Virus record (IMG/VR): IMGVR_UViG_3300037010_003043
Span: 1 to 64,000 of that record
Direction: 5' to 3' (one strand)
From: a virus
DNA: 64,000 nucleotides
Shown here in pieces: positions 53,582 to 62,372 of the stretch. Both the position numbers and the translations under genes were made by a program. Below the pieces are notes generated by a model. It had not been told where the DNA came from. It did no database searches and saw nothing but the letters and a program-made list of their open reading frames with translations. Within the stretch, counting starts at the first letter, position 1, and every line of letters begins with the position of its first letter.

Positions 53582-56166
53582 TATTTAAAAAATAATTTTC
53601 CAAGTTTTGCTGCATTTTCAGTATTTGTATTATAAAACTTTTTAGCTGTATTAGATACTTTGTTTATTGTATCACTGTTGTTATCGTTTGATTTTGATTT
53701 TGATTTTCCTTTAGATTTCCAAGAAGTATCAATTCTTGAATCTTTCGTTGCACTTGAAACATTCCATTTTTCATCCTTTACACCAAATGGAGCATAATGA
53801 AGACGACCTTCGCCTCGATTAAACATTGATTCAATATCACCTTTGTCTCTTGGCTTTCCATGTTCTAATGTAATTTCAAACGAAATATCTGTTGGAAAAT
53901 CATCAATACCAAAATTTTCACTTAATTTTATTTTTGCATTTGTAACTATCAAATTACCTATAGTTAAAAGCGGATTAAATGGATTTCCAACCATTAAATG
54001 CCATTCTCCAACAGGATCACCTGTTAAAGTAGCTTTAAAACCTAAAATACCGGGTCTTTTATCTTTTTGTTTAACAGCCATCCAAGTTTTGGCAGCACCA
54101 GAAAGTAAAGTATTTAATGCTTCTCTTGGATTTGTCATTAAACCTCTGATTAAATCCATAACTTGACCGCCTACATTTGCAATTTGTTCACCTAAAGAAT
54201 CTATAAATCCTGTAAAATCTCCAGAATACCATTGTTCAAATCCTTTTTTTCCACCAGGAAATGGATAACTCGGTTTATTAGGAAAATATCTATTTGCTCC
54301 ACCCCAAAAATCAGCATTGCTATATGTCAAAGCTAACATATTAGCTATAACGTCAATTAATGCAGCTTTAGGATTAACACCACCAATACTTTTTAAACTA
54401 TAATGAAAATTTACAGTAATAGAATTTTCAAATTCTAAACCTCTTTCTCGAGCTTTAGTTTTAGCAATAACATTAACAGGTCCATAAATTCTATTTGCAT
54501 ACATACCATCTTTATATGGATCAAATTTAGCTCGTTGTTCATCCCAACCTGAAATTTTTGAAAATCCTGCGCCACCAGAAGCAATAGAAGAAATTATACC
54601 AAGAGCTTTTCCAAGACCTCCAAATGGTGTATTCTCTGGACCTTGCTCGTTACCTTGAACTTCATTTATCGAAGAACCTATTTCTCTCCAATTATATTTC
54701 CAACCAAACCCTGCTATATTTTCTAATTTATTACCTGTGTCTTCACCTAACCAAGTAATTGCCTTTGCAATAGGTGATGTAAAATTTCCAGAACTTGATT
54801 GTCCAAATATCATGGCATTATCTGTAACAGGATTAGGAAAACGTCTTAAAGTAACTAAATAATTATTTGGTATTAATCCAAAATAAGTTGCATATAAAAA
54901 ATCATAATAATTATATAAATATTGTTCTTTACCACTCCAATTATTAGGATCGCATAAATTATCAACTGTAGGTTCTAAAGCAGTTTCTAAAACTTGATCA
55001 AAATCGTCTGTTAAAATATATTGTTTATTATAAGAATCTTTTATTGCCCAAGCATCACCATCAGACGGTACGTTTTTATTTATATTGTTAAAAACACTAG
55101 CAGCTTCATCTATTTTTGCAATTTTAACTCTATTTTTGTCATCTGCTATACTTTTCTTGACAGCAGTACAACTTCCTTCACCATCGTTGTCATCTCCATA
55201 ATAATCAAAATCTTTTTTTAAAATATCACCACAATTTTTAAGATTATTCTTTTTTAACCAATAATCAAGTGTATTAGGTTTATAATCAATGTCTTTACCA
55301 TAATCATCTTTAGTAGGTACTTGAAATTCTGTTACATCAGGATTTATTTGAACTTCTGTTATTTCATAATTATCACTATTTTTAACGACCTTTTGACATT
55401 TAGCATCTTTATCTTTTAAATATATAGTTTTTTGTGTTACGTCTAAAACTAAATTATAAATTGCACCTGTATTAGCATCTTGCCATAAATTATCGTTATC
55501 TGTTAAATTATATTTTTGTTTTGTTTCAGAATCTGAAATTGTTACTTTTTTATCTCCTTCACCAACACCTTTTTCTTTAACATCATTTTCAGTTGCATCT
55601 GAACCAACTTGTATTTTATCGTTATCTTTTCCATTAGCTGTTAAATTCCTTCTAACTACACCACCAGAACGAAAATTAGTTCTACCTTTTTGATCAATTA
55701 AATCAATATTTTGTTTTAAAGAAGCAACGTGTCCAAATCTAATTAAAGCATAAGGATTCATTATAGATGGAGATCCAACCCATTCTGGACCTGCAGGCAT
55801 ACTATTACCAACAGATTGTGTATTTGTATAAGCAACACCAAGACGCCAATCCCAAGGTGTATTTATTAAATCACCTTTTGTAGCTGCATTTATAATACGA
55901 GATGCATTTAATTTTATTATTGAATCTTCATAACTAACTTGTCCGTCTATTAAATAACCTGAAAAATAAGATTCAGATTGTTTTTCGGAAGATGCTTGTC
56001 CTATAGCTGATGTTGTTAAATTGCCAGCTTCGTCATATGTATTAACATAAGTAACTTGATCATTATACTTTAATCCTTGTGGTTTTGTTGTTTCACTGTT
56101 ACTTGTGTCAGTATCATTAACGGTATTATTAGTTCCTGTATTTACAGAATTAGAATTATTATCCAT
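53581..56166 (-). CDS. Large T4-like structural protein at the head of the hub/wedge unit
   Basis: 861 residues. DNNSNSVNTGTNN start (disordered), then GYLIDGQVSYEDSIIKLNASRIIN and PWDWRLGV, a charged K/D middle (about 170-340), and a C-terminal part with FHYSLKSIGGVNPKAALIDVIANMLALTYSNADFWGGANRYFPNKP and EWHLMVGNPFNPLLTIGNL. This resembles a long structural protein common in T4-like phages of marine bacteria. Location before gp53 suggests a baseplate-hub or tail assembly role. No named equivalent. Confidence 0.55.
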   Translation of the reverse strand: MDNNSNSVNTGTNNTVNDTDTSNSETTKPQGLKYNDQVTYVNTYDEAGNLTTSAIGQASSEKQSESYFSGYLIDGQVSYEDSIIKLNASRIINAATKGDLINTPWDWRLGVAYTNTQSVGNSMPAGPEWVGSPSIMNPYALIRFGHVASLKQNIDLIDQKGRTNFRSGGVVRRNLTANGKDNDKIQVGSDATENDVKEKGVGEGDKKVTISDSETKQKYNLTDNDNLWQDANTGAIYNLVLDVTQKTIYLKDKDAKCQKVVKNSDNYEITEVQINPDVTEFQVPTKDDYGKDIDYKPNTLDYWLKKNNLKNCGDILKKDFDYYGDDNDGEGSCTAVKKSIADDKNRVKIAKIDEAASVFNNINKNVPSDGDAWAIKDSYNKQYILTDDFDQVLETALEPTVDNLCDPNNWSGKEQYLYNYYDFLYATYFGLIPNNYLVTLRRFPNPVTDNAMIFGQSSSGNFTSPIAKAITWLGEDTGNKLENIAGFGWKYNWREIGSSINEVQGNEQGPENTPFGGLGKALGIISSIASGGAGFSKISGWDEQRAKFDPYKDGMYANRIYGPVNVIAKTKARERGLEFENSITVNFHYSLKSIGGVNPKAALIDVIANMLALTYSNADFWGGANRYFPNKPSYPFPGGKKGFEQWYSGDFTGFIDSLGEQIANVGGQVMDLIRGLMTNPREALNTLLSGAAKTWMAVKQKDKRPGILGFKATLTGDPVGEWHLMVGNPFNPLLTIGNLIVTNAKIKLSENFGIDDFPTDISFEITLEHGKPRDKGDIESMFNRGEGRLHYAPFGVKDEKWNVSSATKDSRIDTSWKSKGKSKSKSNDNNSDTINKVSNTAKKFYNTNTENAAKLGKLFFK

Positions 56167-56213
56167 AAATTATATAAAATTATTGAAAATTAAAATAATT
56201 TTAATATATATTT

Positions 56214-56576
56214 TTAAATAAACTTGTCAAAAAATTTATAAATTGTTTCATCTGCTTTAAGTTCAAAATCTATTAAATTAAACGACGATACATATAAATT
56301 TAATTCTTTAAACAACATTCTTATATTATAAATCGATTCTCTATTAATTTGATTCAAAAAATAAATAATAGTTTTGTATCTTTTGCGTTTATAAGCTAAA
56401 AGAATTTCATTAATTAAAATATTTTTTAAAATAAATAAATCGTATTTATTAGTTGTATCTAATTTATTTTTTTCTATAATTTCACTTGGATTTATATAGT
56501 AAACCTCTTTTTTCAAAGAGGTTAAATAATGTTTTCTAATAATAGATTTGTTATTTTCTGTAATAAAAATTTCCAT
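56214..56576 (-). CDS. Small basic hypothetical protein
   Basis: 120 residues. FITENNKSIIRKHYLTSLKKEVYYINPSEI, then NKYDLFILKNILINEILLAYKRKRYKTIIYFLNQ, then an alpha/beta end. The arrangement resembles a small alpha/beta protein with a KTIIYFL strand, but there is no P-loop. A 9-bp hairpin is embedded near its start. It lies between hub genes and small assembly-type genes, so a chaperone role is possible. Not recognised. Confidence 0.5.
   Translation of the reverse strand: MEIFITENNKSIIRKHYLTSLKKEVYYINPSEIIEKNKLDTTNKYDLFILKNILINEILLAYKRKRYKTIIYFLNQINRESIYNIRMLFKELNLYVSSFNLIDFELKADETIYKFFDKFI
56502..56523 (-). other. Hairpin inside the start of the 56214-56576 gene
   Basis: AACCTCTTT, GAAA, AAAGAGGTT on the minus strand form a 9-bp stem with a GNRA-type tetraloop. 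Neither side is followed by a T-run, so it is not a normal terminator. It lies 55-75 bases after the ATG. It may act in RNA processing or translation control of this gene. Confidence 0.5.
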
Positions 56577-56578
56577 TT

Positions 56579-57019
56579 TTATTTATTTAAAATTTTATTG
56601 GCTCTTTTTTCAACTCTTTTCATATATTTATTATACTCAATTTCGGCTTGCTCTTTACCAAAAATTTCATCTAATAAATTTCTGTATCTTGCATCATATA
56701 TCTCCATTTGATGTCTATAATTATTATAATTATTTTCATCATTATATCTTTTAATACTCCTACCAGCTTCAATTGCTTTGTTGACACGTTCAGACCAAAC
56801 TTTAAAACTATGTCGTTCTTTATTATGTTGAACTCTATATTTATTTGTAACTTTTATAGTGCCAATAAGCGTTTTAATTTCTATTTTTTCATCTTTTAAT
56901 AACTGCTTTATAATTTTTCTACGTTCAGAATGATTATAATGTTTTAAATCTTCTTCAGACGTGTTACCTGCATAATTTTCATTTTTAAAATATTGCTTTT
57001 GTTGTTTAAATTGTTTCAT
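56579..57019 (-). CDS. Basic helical hypothetical protein
   Basis: 146 residues, very basic and helical, with AAAAGG upstream of the ATG. NHSERRKIIKQLLKDEKIEIKTLIGTIKVTNKYRVQHNKERHSF is the central part and the C-terminus is a long K/R/E helix. The composition suits RNA, DNA or protein binding. No family recognised; part of the same unit as the next two genes. Confidence 0.5.
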   Translation of the reverse strand: MKQFKQQKQYFKNENYAGNTSEEDLKHYNHSERRKIIKQLLKDEKIEIKTLIGTIKVTNKYRVQHNKERHSFKVWSERVNKAIEAGRSIKRYNDENNYNNYRHQMEIYDARYRNLLDEIFGKEQAEIEYNKYMKRVEKRANKILNK

Positions 57020-57030
57020 TTTAATACCTT

Positions 57031-57435
57031 TTAAAATTGTTTAAAAAATTTTTCATAATAAGCTAAAAAAATACCTTTAAGTAAAATATCCTTATAATTT
57101 TTTATTTCTGATATATTAATTAAATCTATATTTTTAAAATAATCTTCATTTTTTGTAGACATCGAATAAAAATGAAAAATATTTTCAGTTTTAGATAAAA
57201 AATCTAAATTTAAATCAAATGTACCTAAAAATTCTATTTCATCTAAATTTACAGGTATTTTATTTTTTTCTAAATATGATATTAATATATCAAATGAAAT
57301 TTCAGAATCCTCAGGTTTTAATAAAATTGCATTTTTTAATTTTACACCAATTTTATTAGGATTATCAAATTCATCTAATAATACTGGTAAAAAAATTACA
57401 AATTCTCTTTGAATATCAATTTTCTGTTGGCTCAT
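57031..57435 (-). CDS. Hypothetical protein, possible hub assembly factor
   Basis: 134 residues, acidic alpha/beta: EFVIFLPVLLDEFDNPNKIGVKLKNAILLKPED, then LGTFDLNLDFLSKTENIFHFYSM. It overlaps the 263-residue gene by 20 bases. Small proteins in this place in T4-like genomes are often baseplate hub assembly factors (gp26/gp28/gp51), but no residue-level signature is visible. Confidence 0.45.
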   Translation of the reverse strand: MSQQKIDIQREFVIFLPVLLDEFDNPNKIGVKLKNAILLKPEDSEISFDILISYLEKNKIPVNLDEIEFLGTFDLNLDFLSKTENIFHFYSMSTKNEDYFKNIDLINISEIKNYKDILLKGIFLAYYEKFFKQF

Positions 57436-58207
57436 CTTGTTGTTTTATTTTATAGTACTCCGTAATAGCATCTTTTATGCTATTTTTAATATCTTCTAAA
57501 TTATTAATTATTATAAAATTATATATTTTATCTTCTAAATTTTCAAATTCAAAATTTTCTAAAATTGAATTTAAAACTATATTTTTAGGAATATTAAATA
57601 AAACATTCAAGTAAACTTCACTTTTTTTAATTTTGCTAAATATTAAATTAAATGGATCATCTTTAAATTGATCATTTTTGATATTTTTATTTGTATTTAT
57701 TGTTTTATTTTTTGATATATCTTCGATATTAGAAATATCTTTTTTATTTAAAACTTGTACATCATCTCCTAAAAAACCTAATCCCATTTTTCCAAATACT
57801 TCATGATATTCTGGTGCTTTATCTAATACTTTAAAATCTGTATTTTGTTTTATAACCTCGGATATAGGTTTATTTAAAATATCATCTTCAAGACCTTTTG
57901 TTTTATCGATAAAAGTATCGAATTCTTTCATTTCTGTAACTAAAGTTTCTGTTGGCATTACAACTCCAGATTTAAAAACAACATAATATTTACTATTCTG
58001 TTCGGCTGTATGATCTACGACTTCAACAATACCATATTTTTTTTCATCTAAATAAATAAATTTTTTATCTTTTAAACTATCTTCGTTTGGATCTAATTTT
58101 CTTACTTTTGTTTTTCCCGAAAAAGATGAATTATTAAAACTATTATTTTCACTTGAAGCAGAAGAAGATAAATTTTTTAATGCATTTACTAAATTATTAA
58201 ATTCCAA
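57416..58207 (-). CDS. Hypothetical protein starting at TTG
   Basis: 263 residues. The start is TTG 58207 with AGGAG at 9 bases, no ATG fits better. After a Ser/Asn-rich stretch the region KKFIYLDEKKYGIVEVVDH ... KYYVVFKSGVVMPTETL is a small beta barrel of about 60 residues; the rest is helical with GKMGLGFLGDDVQV. First gene of the leftward unit, divergent from the Ntn-hydrolase. Not recognised. Confidence 0.55.
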   Translation of the reverse strand: MEFNNLVNALKNLSSSASSENNSFNNSSFSGKTKVRKLDPNEDSLKDKKFIYLDEKKYGIVEVVDHTAEQNSKYYVVFKSGVVMPTETLVTEMKEFDTFIDKTKGLEDDILNKPISEVIKQNTDFKVLDKAPEYHEVFGKMGLGFLGDDVQVLNKKDISNIEDISKNKTINTNKNIKNDQFKDDPFNLIFSKIKKSEVYLNVLFNIPKNIVLNSILENFEFENLEDKIYNFIIINNLEDIKNSIKDAITEYYKIKQQDEPTEN

Positions 58208-58258
58208 TTTATACTCCTAAAATTTAAATATATATATTTAAAATAAAAAACACTCATT
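58208..58258. promoter_or_regulatory. Divergent promoter region with a 20-bp AT palindrome
   Basis: TTTAAATATATATATTTAAA at 58223-58242 is a perfect palindrome between two divergent genes. It can present a TATA-like element to both strands. AGGAG for the TTG start at 58207 is nearby. Function inferred from position. Confidence 0.45.
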
Positions 58259-59182
58259 ATGTGCACAATTGTAGCAGCAACTCAAAATAATAAACATTTT
58301 TTATTTAAAAATAGAGACAAAAAAAATTATGGAACATTAAAAATAAAGCATGAAATAGTTAAAAATGTTGAAATTGCTTATTTAACTGATCAAACAGGCT
58401 GGGTAGAAGGTATGAACGAATTTGGTATTGGATTTATTTTTGCTTATTTAGAAAAAAAGGATTTTTCTAACGAAATGTATAAAATGGACTGGACTGTTAC
58501 AGAAACACCCAAAACTCATATAAATAAAAATTATAAATCTAAAATAGAAGATTTTAAAAAAATATTAACTTCTAAAACGTTAGAAGAAGCTAAAAATGTT
58601 ATAATATCAAATAAATGGAATGGTAATTATTTTGTATCAGATAGTGAAAAAACATATGAAATAGAATGTTTTTTAGGTGAAATAAAATATCAAGAAGTAA
58701 CATTTGATAAATTTATAAAATATAAAGTTAAAACAAATCATGGTATTTTAATACCTAACGCAGGCCATAAAAAAAATAGTCAATCTGTTGCTAGAGCTTC
58801 AACTGAAATAAGAAAACTGCAAGCTGAACAACAATTAATGGGATTTAAAAATTTTTCCGATTTGATTCAAAGAATGGGCCAACAAACATACGATCAAAGA
58901 AGTTCATTAAATATGTTTAGAACAGATGATTATGAAAGAACAGTAAGCCAAATGTTATTAAATTTAGATCAAAAAATATTAAATGTAATTATATATGAAG
59001 AAAACTCTGATTTTTTTGGTATAGAAAAACAAATACCCGAAAATAGAAATCCTAAAATCAAAATTATTATTAGAAAAAAGGAAGAATTTGAAAAAGATGA
59101 ATTTTTAAACTTTAAAATGAAAGAAGAAGATTTATTTTTTCAATGGAAAAATTTAAAACATTCAAAAGGTGAAAATTTTTAA
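58259..59182 (+). CDS. Ntn-hydrolase (acyltransferase/peptidase C45 or choloylglycine-hydrolase-like)
   Basis: 307 residues. It begins Met-Cys (MCTIVAATQ), so removal of Met would expose Cys2 as the N-terminal nucleophile. FKNRDKK (Arg19, Asp20) and GWVEGMNEFGIGFIFAYL (46-63) follow as in C45/CBAH-family linear amide hydrolases, and TNHGILIPNAG with SVARASTEIRKL later completes the pattern. It should cleave amide bonds of small or peptide substrates. It is alone on the plus strand, opposite to all neighbours, with its own promoter region, and its end overlaps the converging gene by 4 bases. Possible partner of the amidoligase. Confidence 0.75.
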   Translation: MCTIVAATQNNKHFLFKNRDKKNYGTLKIKHEIVKNVEIAYLTDQTGWVEGMNEFGIGFIFAYLEKKDFSNEMYKMDWTVTETPKTHINKNYKSKIEDFKKILTSKTLEEAKNVIISNKWNGNYFVSDSEKTYEIECFLGEIKYQEVTFDKFIKYKVKTNHGILIPNAGHKKNSQSVARASTEIRKLQAEQQLMGFKNFSDLIQRMGQQTYDQRSSLNMFRTDDYERTVSQMLLNLDQKILNVIIYEENSDFFGIEKQIPENRNPKIKIIIRKKEEFEKDEFLNFKMKEEDLFFQWKNLKHSKGENF

Positions 59183-59493
59183 AATATTATGTAAGGTTTA
59201 AATAAATCAATGTACTTGATCATCCAATTTTCTTTTTCATCAGTATAGTACCAATCAACTATATCTAATCTTAATTGTATTAATACTTTTTGAAATTGAA
59301 TTTTATAATCAGAACCAGTATCCGATAAAACTATTTTATAAGGAATTTTAAATTTATAAGATTCTACATTTTTTAAATACCAAACTAAATAATTTTCATT
59401 ATATAGTTTAACTATAGCATATAAAATAGTAATAGGATTTTTCCAACCAGACACAATTATATCAACTTTTTTATATAGATGATCATCGATCAT
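59179..59493 (-). CDS. Small hypothetical protein
   Basis: 104 residues, Trp- and Tyr-rich: KVDIIVSGWKNPITILYAIVKLYNENYLVWYLKNV, then YKIVLSDTGSDYKIQFQKVLIQLRLDIVDWYYTDE. The pattern suggests a compact alpha/beta protein. It follows the endolysin gene by 3 bases and converges with the Ntn-hydrolase. Not recognised. Confidence 0.5.
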   Translation of the reverse strand: MIDDHLYKKVDIIVSGWKNPITILYAIVKLYNENYLVWYLKNVESYKFKIPYKIVLSDTGSDYKIQFQKVLIQLRLDIVDWYYTDEKENWMIKYIDLFKPYIIF

Positions 59494-59496
59494 ATT

Positions 59497-60063
59497 TTAT
59501 TTGTTTGTTTGTGCTTTAAAACCAACTAATCCTCTTACTTTTAATCGTCCTATAGGATTTGTTATAGAACGAGATTTTTTTGCAACCATACCACCGGTTC
59601 TAATTGTATTAGAACCGGTATTACCTTCAATTGTAATTACTCCTGTTTGCCATACTCCAACGACTAATCCAATATGTCCGTATACTTCATTTGCAACTTT
59701 CCAAATGATATAGTCACCTTCTTGGACATTATATTTTGTTTTAATACCGTTTTTTATTGCATAATTATATAAATAATTAGCGATAGCAGAATTAGGATAT
59801 GGATTTTTTTGTTTTAATCTTTTAGATGCTTGATTGGAAACATAATATTGAAAAGCACTACACCAAGCATCATGTCTCGATATTCCAACAGATTTTTGAT
59901 ATTCATATATTCTATCTGGATTATTTTCTTCTGTTATTCCAATTTCTTTATTAGCAATATCAATTCTTAATTGTACACTTGAATATAATTCAGGTAATTC
60001 ATATCGTTGCTGCGAATAACTTGTTGATATTATTAAAAATAAAAATATAAATAAATATTTCAT
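59497..60063 (-). CDS. Secreted CHAP-domain endolysin
   Basis: 188 residues. A Sec signal peptide (MKYLFIFLFLIISTSYS, cleavage probably before QQ) is followed by a CHAP/NlpC-type domain with Cys68 (DAWCSAFQYYV), His130 (YGHIGLVVGV) and IEGNTGSN. It should act as an amidase or endopeptidase on peptidoglycan. Export by the host Sec system means it can reach the wall without a holin hole, so the neighbouring membrane protein may trigger or time lysis. The signal end has the style of Bacteroidota secreted proteins. A 12-bp perfect palindrome lies within the gene. Confidence 0.85.
   Translation of the reverse strand: MKYLFIFLFLIISTSYSQQRYELPELYSSVQLRIDIANKEIGITEENNPDRIYEYQKSVGISRHDAWCSAFQYYVSNQASKRLKQKNPYPNSAIANYLYNYAIKNGIKTKYNVQEGDYIIWKVANEVYGHIGLVVGVWQTGVITIEGNTGSNTIRTGGMVAKKSRSITNPIGRLKVRGLVGFKAQTNK
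59593..59619 (-). other. 12-bp perfect hairpin inside the endolysin gene
   Basis: ACCGGTTCTAAT and ATTAGAACCGGT flank a 3-base loop (59593-59604, 59608-59619). It has no T-run beside it and is much more GC-rich than its surroundings. It encodes TGSNTIRTG. Possible RNA element; could be fortuitous. Confidence 0.6.
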
Positions 60064-60077
60064 TTTTAAATGTTTTT

Positions 60078-60416
60078 TTATAAAACTTCTAATTGTAATA
60101 TGAAAAATGTGCCTGCAACTAATACATGAACACCTAAAAATATTAATCCTGTTATAATCGACGCTCCTAATTGTTCAGATGTATTTACTGTTCCATCATC
60201 ACCGCTATACATTTTTTTAATAAAATTTACTTTAGTATACGCAAACAATGCTAATCCAGACATACCTACAGCCATACCTTCAAGTACAGTAATAATAAGA
60301 AATTTACCAATCAATTCACGTGTAGGTTGAATAAAATAACCTGCAACCAAAATTAAAGCAACCCATACTAAATGCCTTAATAACCAATTTCCAACTATTT
60401 TTAATTGTTCTTTCAT
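60078..60416 (-). CDS. Putative holin, three-segment membrane protein
   Basis: 112 residues. Membrane segments at about 15-29 (LVWVALILVAGYFI), 38-60 (KFLIITVLEGMAVGMSGLALFAY) and 85-109 (ASIITGLIFLGVHVLVAGTFFIL) are separated by a charged loop KKMYSGDDGTVN. AAGGAA precedes the ATG. Size, topology and position next to the endolysin fit a class I holin. Other small membrane proteins cannot be excluded. Confidence 0.6.
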   Translation of the reverse strand: MKEQLKIVGNWLLRHLVWVALILVAGYFIQPTRELIGKFLIITVLEGMAVGMSGLALFAYTKVNFIKKMYSGDDGTVNTSEQLGASIITGLIFLGVHVLVAGTFFILQLEVL

Positions 60417-60441
60417 TTTAATTCCTTAATTTTTAAAAAAA

Positions 60442-60612
60442 TTATTTAGTTTCATTTGTTTTTTCATCTGTATTTGTTTCAATTATGAAAAAATCAACAG
60501 CATCTGAAACAAGTCTTGCTTCTTTTAAATTAAAAACACCAGCTTTTTGCGCCAATTGAACAGCTTGTATTAAAACTTCTAATGCAGTTTTTGCATCTTT
60601 TATTTCTGACAT
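60442..60612 (-). CDS. Small helical protein
   Basis: A 56-residue gene with GGAG above its ATG. The product MSEIKDAKTALEVLIQAVQL followed by AQKAGVFNLKEARLVSDAVDFF and a polar end looks like a two-helix protein; A-x-x-L and V-x-x-A spacing suggests a bundle. It lies 25 bases from the holin-like gene and 30 bases after the 340-residue gene. Small proteins of this kind are common near phage structural or lysis genes. Function unknown. Confidence 0.65.
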   Translation of the reverse strand: MSEIKDAKTALEVLIQAVQLAQKAGVFNLKEARLVSDAVDFFIIETNTDEKTNETK

Positions 60613-60642
60613 AAAAAATTCTCCATTTAAATTTAAATACTT

Positions 60643-61665
60643 TTATTTATTTATGTTTAAAATTCGTTTAATAGCATCAGCGATTTCATTTTCATTTTTT
60701 AATTCCATAAATTCATCACCTAAAAAACCATCAGAAGATTCTAAACTAAAGATAAATGAATCATCATATCCAAAAATTTTCTTTGCTTCTACAGAATTTA
60801 AAATTGCTACTAATTTTAATGGAGTTCCTTTAATAGATGTATAAACGTAAATTGATGTAGCGTTAGGTTTTCTATCAGTAAAATAATCTAATAACACTCC
60901 AGTTTTTTGTCCAGCTAAATTTATAGCAGCATCTGAAATTTTCCAAATCATTTCTAAATCCTTTTGATAATTTGCATATGTTGAATAAATAGATTGTCCA
61001 AGTTCAATATTAACAGAAGCAACTTTTATTGCCTCGCCTTCAATTAAATTATCTTCTGACTCTAAAACTTTATCGATATTTCCTTTAGGAACTGGTAATA
61101 TAACTAACTCAGTTTTATTAATAAATTCTAAAAGAATATAAATATAAGAACCTATTTTTTCTAATAAATAATTTAAATATTCTGTAAAAATTGCTTTACC
61201 TTCCGGTGATAATTTATCTTCTTCGTTTTCAAAAAACATATTTTCAATCGAACTAGAAGCTTGATAAGCATCTTCTTTAGAAGCTCCTAAATAAATCATC
61301 ATTTTATTACAATCATTCAATAAAGTTCCTTCGACTATTTCAAATATATCTACTGAAGATGCTTCAACTATTACCTTTAATTTAGATAACAATTCAGAAT
61401 TATTTCTAGCTAAAATAGCATTTTGATATATTCTTGTCAAATAAGACAATCTTGCAGAATTAATTTTATAATCCTTGGCATATTTTTTAATTAAATCGTA
61501 ATCTAACCAAAGAATATCAGAATTTGATGCTTGAATTTCAAATTCATTATTTTTTAAAATAGCACTAACTTTATGAAAACCTGGAATATCAAATATATCA
61601 TAATTTAATTTTTCTAATAAATTTTGATATTCTTTAAGTTCATCAACATTTTTAACATAATTCAT
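60643..61665 (-). CDS. Hypothetical protein, alpha/beta
   Basis: 340 residues, mostly helical in the first half (SARLSYLTRIYQNAIL) and with a beta part near the end (SIYVYTSIKGTPLKLVAILNS). An acidic run NEEDKLSPEG separates the halves. No signal peptide, membrane segment, Cys pair or catalytic motif is obvious. Neighbouring small genes suggest a head or accessory role. Not recognised. Confidence 0.5.
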   Translation of the reverse strand: MNYVKNVDELKEYQNLLEKLNYDIFDIPGFHKVSAILKNNEFEIQASNSDILWLDYDLIKKYAKDYKINSARLSYLTRIYQNAILARNNSELLSKLKVIVEASSVDIFEIVEGTLLNDCNKMMIYLGASKEDAYQASSSIENMFFENEEDKLSPEGKAIFTEYLNYLLEKIGSYIYILLEFINKTELVILPVPKGNIDKVLESEDNLIEGEAIKVASVNIELGQSIYSTYANYQKDLEMIWKISDAAINLAGQKTGVLLDYFTDRKPNATSIYVYTSIKGTPLKLVAILNSVEAKKIFGYDDSFIFSLESSDGFLGDEFMELKNENEIADAIKRILNINK

Positions 61666-61819
61666 AATTTTTCCAAATTTTTTTTAATATTCTTAATTTA
61701 TATATTGTTTTTAAATGAAACGAAATTAACTACTTTTTATATCATTTTCAAAAAATTCTTGAAAAGTTTTTATTTCAGTTATTTGCATTTGTATTTTATT
61801 TTTGTATTTTATTTATATT

Positions 61820-62356
61820 TTATTTTTCATCTTCCTTTTTTTTACCCTTTTTTAATTCTTTCATATGTTTTTCAAATTCAGCTAAAGCAGCTTTCATAGC
61901 TAAATTTTTTGCTTCAGCTGCCATTTCAGTAGCTTTTAAAGTTAATTTATCACTAGCTGCCGCAGCTGCTAACATTTGTTGTTCTATTGTATCTGCTCTT
62001 AATTGAGCATTAGCAACTTGTATTGCAGAACTTGCTGTAAATGTCGCTATACTAGGATTATTTGGATCGTCGTTTGTCATTTTATCAATAACTTTATCAA
62101 CTTCAGTTTGCATCATAAGTGCTTTATATTGAGCATTATATAATTCTTTTGCTAATCCATTAACAATAGCTTCTTTAGATAATTGCGATTTATCAATTGT
62201 TTTTTCACCAGTTTTTTTATCTTTTTCTGGATATATAGTAACTTTATCTTCTTTTGAATCAGAAAAATCAGAACTTGTGTCTATAGTAATTTTACCTTTT
62301 TTTGAATTAGAATCTTCAAAAACATTTATAAATTCATTAAAATTTAATATTTTCAT
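61820..62356 (-). CDS. Ala-rich helical protein with capsid-targeting-like N-terminus
   Basis: 178 residues. It starts MKILNFNEFINVFEDS, similar to capsid-targeting leaders. The centre has SQLSKEAIVNGLAKELYNAQYKALM and from residue 115 a long Ala-rich helix (IQVANAQLRADTIEQQMLAAAAASDKL) that ends in KKGKKKEDEK. It looks like a helical rod. A head-internal or scaffold-like role is possible. TATAAATA lies above the start. Confidence 0.55.
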   Translation of the reverse strand: MKILNFNEFINVFEDSNSKKGKITIDTSSDFSDSKEDKVTIYPEKDKKTGEKTIDKSQLSKEAIVNGLAKELYNAQYKALMMQTEVDKVIDKMTNDDPNNPSIATFTASSAIQVANAQLRADTIEQQMLAAAAASDKLTLKATEMAAEAKNLAMKAALAEFEKHMKELKKGKKKEDEK

Positions 62357-62372
62357 TGATAAAAAAATTCTT

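Noticed and set aside
61726-61788. 20-codon minus-strand frame MQITEIKTFQEFFENDIKSS
   Set aside because: It has a TTFQEFFEN-like leader pattern but is very short, has no ribosome binding site and cannot be supported alone.
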